Below the pieces are notes generated by a model. That model saw only the letters and a program-made list of their open reading frames with translations. It had not been told where the DNA came from and ran no database searches. The position numbers and the translations under genes are program-made. A stretch of 20,759 nucleotides of DNA from a virus: positions 1-20,759 of IMG/VR virus record IMGVR_UViG_3300001831_000098; one strand, 5' to 3'. Positions 19,856 through 20,759 of this stretch are shown piece after piece. Each line of letters starts with the position of its first letter. The first letter of the stretch is position 1.

Positions 19856-20017
19856 CTATCGATATTGTCCTGGGACATAATTTGGATTTTGATTCATAAA
19901 TTCATCCAATAACGCACCATATTCTTTGAACCTTCTATCCCCCGCAATAAAATTTCTTTGTCTCATCCAAACTGCATCAATAAGCAGTTCAACTTCTTTT
20001 TTACTGAATTCTCTCAT
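19856..20017 (-). CDS. Small helical protein, 53 aa
   Basis: This is an unrecognised 53-residue soluble protein. It begins MREFSKKEVELLIDAVWMRQ, a predicted amphipathic helix, continues with a basic segment (RNFIAGDRRFKEYG) and ends in an Asn/Pro-rich tail. The ATG at 20017 is used instead of a non-ATG start further upstream, since the longer N-terminus would overlap the 34-aa ORF and has unlike composition. The charge pattern could suit binding to nucleic acid or protein. It is followed three bases later by the 45-aa membrane ORF. Confidence 0.65.
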   Translation of the reverse strand: MREFSKKEVELLIDAVWMRQRNFIAGDRRFKEYGALLDEFMNQNPNYVPGQYR

Positions 20018-20058
20018 GAGATAGTTCTTAGTATTTGTTTGCTTTATGTATGAGAGTT

Positions 20059-20163
20059 TTACTCTCTTTTGGCGATGACATAACCTAATAAGACTCCGCT
20101 TAACCAAGCAATATAAAGGTATAAAATGCTGGAAACGAATTCAATAAATTCACTCCATTCCAT
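20059..20163 (-). CDS. 34-aa membrane peptide
   Basis: The ATG at 20163 overlaps the end of the 37-aa ORF by 14 bp and the TAA is at 20059-20061. The product starts MEWSEFIEFVSSILYLYIAW and has one hydrophobic helix (about residues 10-31) ending in a basic AKRE. A GAGG site lies in the 15 bases before the start. The family is unknown. The 41 bp that follow hold no further feature I can support. Confidence 0.55.
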   Translation of the reverse strand: MEWSEFIEFVSSILYLYIAWLSGVLLGYVIAKRE

Positions 20164-20263
20164 CTTCAATCTCCTCATATAGAGGACATGGTTCTTCAAA
20201 TAGTAATAACATTCTAAGTTCTTTAACCCTTTCTAATAACTGTTCGTAATCTTCTTCGGTCAT
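20150..20263 (-). CDS. 37-aa acidic peptide
   Basis: The ATG at 20263 overlaps the stop of the 60-aa membrane protein (ATGA) and the TGA is at 20150-20152. The product is very acidic and helical (MTEEDYEQLLERVKELRMLL...), with a heptad-like spacing of Leu/Val in the first 21 residues that could form a short coiled coil, then a Glu-rich tail. No family is recognised; it is supported by coupling on both sides. Confidence 0.55.
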   Translation of the reverse strand: MTEEDYEQLLERVKELRMLLLFEEPCPLYEEIEDGME

Positions 20264-20442
20264 TTTTCTCTGAACAAATCTTCTACCTGTTTGCGAGTCT
20301 TATTCATTTTTTCTTTTTCGCGTTCAGAATGTTTATACCCATGTTTACCATGAACTATAAAATGACCTTGAATAATCATCGTTATACCAAAAAGGAATAG
20401 AGTTACTACTCCTATCCACTCTACAATTTTATTTGTAACCAT
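20260..20442 (-). CDS. 60-aa single-pass membrane protein
   Basis: This unrecognised phage protein has one transmembrane helix (about residues 6-30, IVEWIGVVTLFLFGITMIIQ and following) and a strongly charged cytoplasmic tail rich in Lys, Glu and Arg (KHSEREKEKMNKTRKQ). The start at ATG 20442 overlaps the preceding gene by 22 bp, and the end is linked by ATGA to the 37-aa ORF. This topology is common among early cyanophage small proteins, but nothing indicates a specific role. Confidence 0.68.
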   Translation of the reverse strand: MVTNKIVEWIGVVTLFLFGITMIIQGHFIVHGKHGYKHSEREKEKMNKTRKQVEDLFREK

Positions 20443-20639
20443 GGCAGTAAGGGAGGAATCACTCCGATAAGTCGAAGCAGACCTTCAGCAAAAAGTGCAA
20501 GAACAACCCAACCAACACACATGCTGATAATCGAAGCATTACGATTATGCTTTCGTATGGCAGCATCAATCATCTCCTGAACTTCTTCACGACTCAACCT
20601 TTCTGGTGGTTCAACACCCTTTCCCCAATCCTTAAACAT
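20421..20639 (-). CDS. 72-aa membrane protein with N-terminal charged helix
   Basis: This gene is not recognised. Residues 12-34 are charged and predicted helical (ERLSREEVQEMIDAAIRKHN); residues 37-66 are hydrophobic (one or two membrane passes, SMCVGWVVLALFAEGLLRL, then IGVIPPLLPW). The ATG at 20639 overlaps the stop of the preceding gene by one base (TAATG). Part of the small-membrane-protein run upstream of zwf. Confidence 0.68.
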   Translation of the reverse strand: MFKDWGKGVEPPERLSREEVQEMIDAAIRKHNRNASIISMCVGWVVLALFAEGLLRLIGVIPPLLPWLQIKL

Positions 20640-20759
20640 TATTTTTCATCTCCAAGCATTTTTGCAAGGGGATCTTTTTCACCTTTTACAATTGCACATG
20701 CTCTTTTGTAGAACATGTTGTTAGTGTTGCCAGAAGCCTCGAAGGTCTCCTTGACTTTC
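20639..20759 (-). CDS. C-terminal end of an unknown protein (partial)
   Basis: An open frame enters from the window edge and stops with TAA at 20639-20641. The visible 39 residues are basic and hydrophilic, including TFEASGNTNNMFYKRACAIV and ending DPLAKMLGDEK. It is cut by the window, so size and function cannot be judged. The stop overlaps the start of the 72-aa gene by one base. Confidence 0.6.
   Translation of the reverse strand, partial: KVKETFEASGNTNNMFYKRACAIVKGEKDPLAKMLGDEK

Overview
The window looks like part of the genome of a T4-like cyanophage (a myovirus of marine Synechococcus or Prochlorococcus). The sequence is AT-rich, every supported gene is on the minus strand, and genes overlap by a few bases throughout. 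It carries typical cyanophage auxiliary metabolic genes: two high-light-inducible (Hli) proteins, a [2Fe-2S] ferredoxin, glucose-6-phosphate dehydrogenase (zwf) and a TalC-type transaldolase. There are also phage-type 2OG-Fe(II) oxygenases, one tRNA-Pro and many very small membrane proteins. Regions are described below in transcription order, from high to low coordinates.

(1) 20759-18156: a run of tiny ORFs, mostly predicted membrane proteins, around zwf. Several are under 60 codons, but each is linked to its neighbours by stop/start overlaps. (2) 18178-17330: a consensus sigma70-type promoter (TTGACA, 17 bp, TATAAT), then a leader with a 5' hairpin and an H-type pseudoknot, tRNA-Pro(UGG) and a 2OG oxygenase. 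(3) 17320-16595: a second consensus promoter, two small unknown genes, a tandem array of related RNA hairpins, and a terminator.

(4) 16566-1200: one unbroken 15.4 kb operon of 21 genes for sugar and glycan synthesis. Its first two genes make GDP-L-fucose (gmd, fcl), followed by a 2OG oxygenase and an alpha-1,2-fucosyltransferase (GT11). Next is a block that resembles a re-tooled ADP-heptose pathway: an RpiB isomerase fused to an HldE2-type nucleotidyltransferase, an HldE1-type PfkB kinase, an AraD-like L-ribulose-5-P 4-epimerase, a cupin, TalC and a small HAD phosphatase. I infer that this block makes a nucleotide-activated (possibly L-) pentose. The rest is an FkbM methyltransferase, a GT9-like protein, a blood-group-type GT6 galactosyl/GalNAc transferase, two GT25 enzymes, two GT-B enzymes, a GT2-like enzyme, a GalE-like epimerase, a second methyltransferase and a P4H-like oxygenase. 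Together they could build a decorated, fucosylated surface glycan. GT11 plus GT6 is the enzyme pair that makes H/A/B-type antigens elsewhere.

(5) 1186-1: the operon ends at an intrinsic terminator whose loop carries the -35 box of the next promoter. That promoter drives a photosynthesis-related unit: hli, a 28-residue membrane peptide, petF, two unknown genes and a second, very short hli. An element of the same design, but with a weaker -35, lies at the upstream edge of the sugar operon.

Inferred logic: zwf and talC steer host carbon through the pentose-phosphate pathway, supplying NADPH (used by Fcl) and pentose phosphates (substrates of AraD/RpiB). The operon turns these into activated sugars and transfers them, and Hli and ferredoxin support photosynthetic electron flow during infection.
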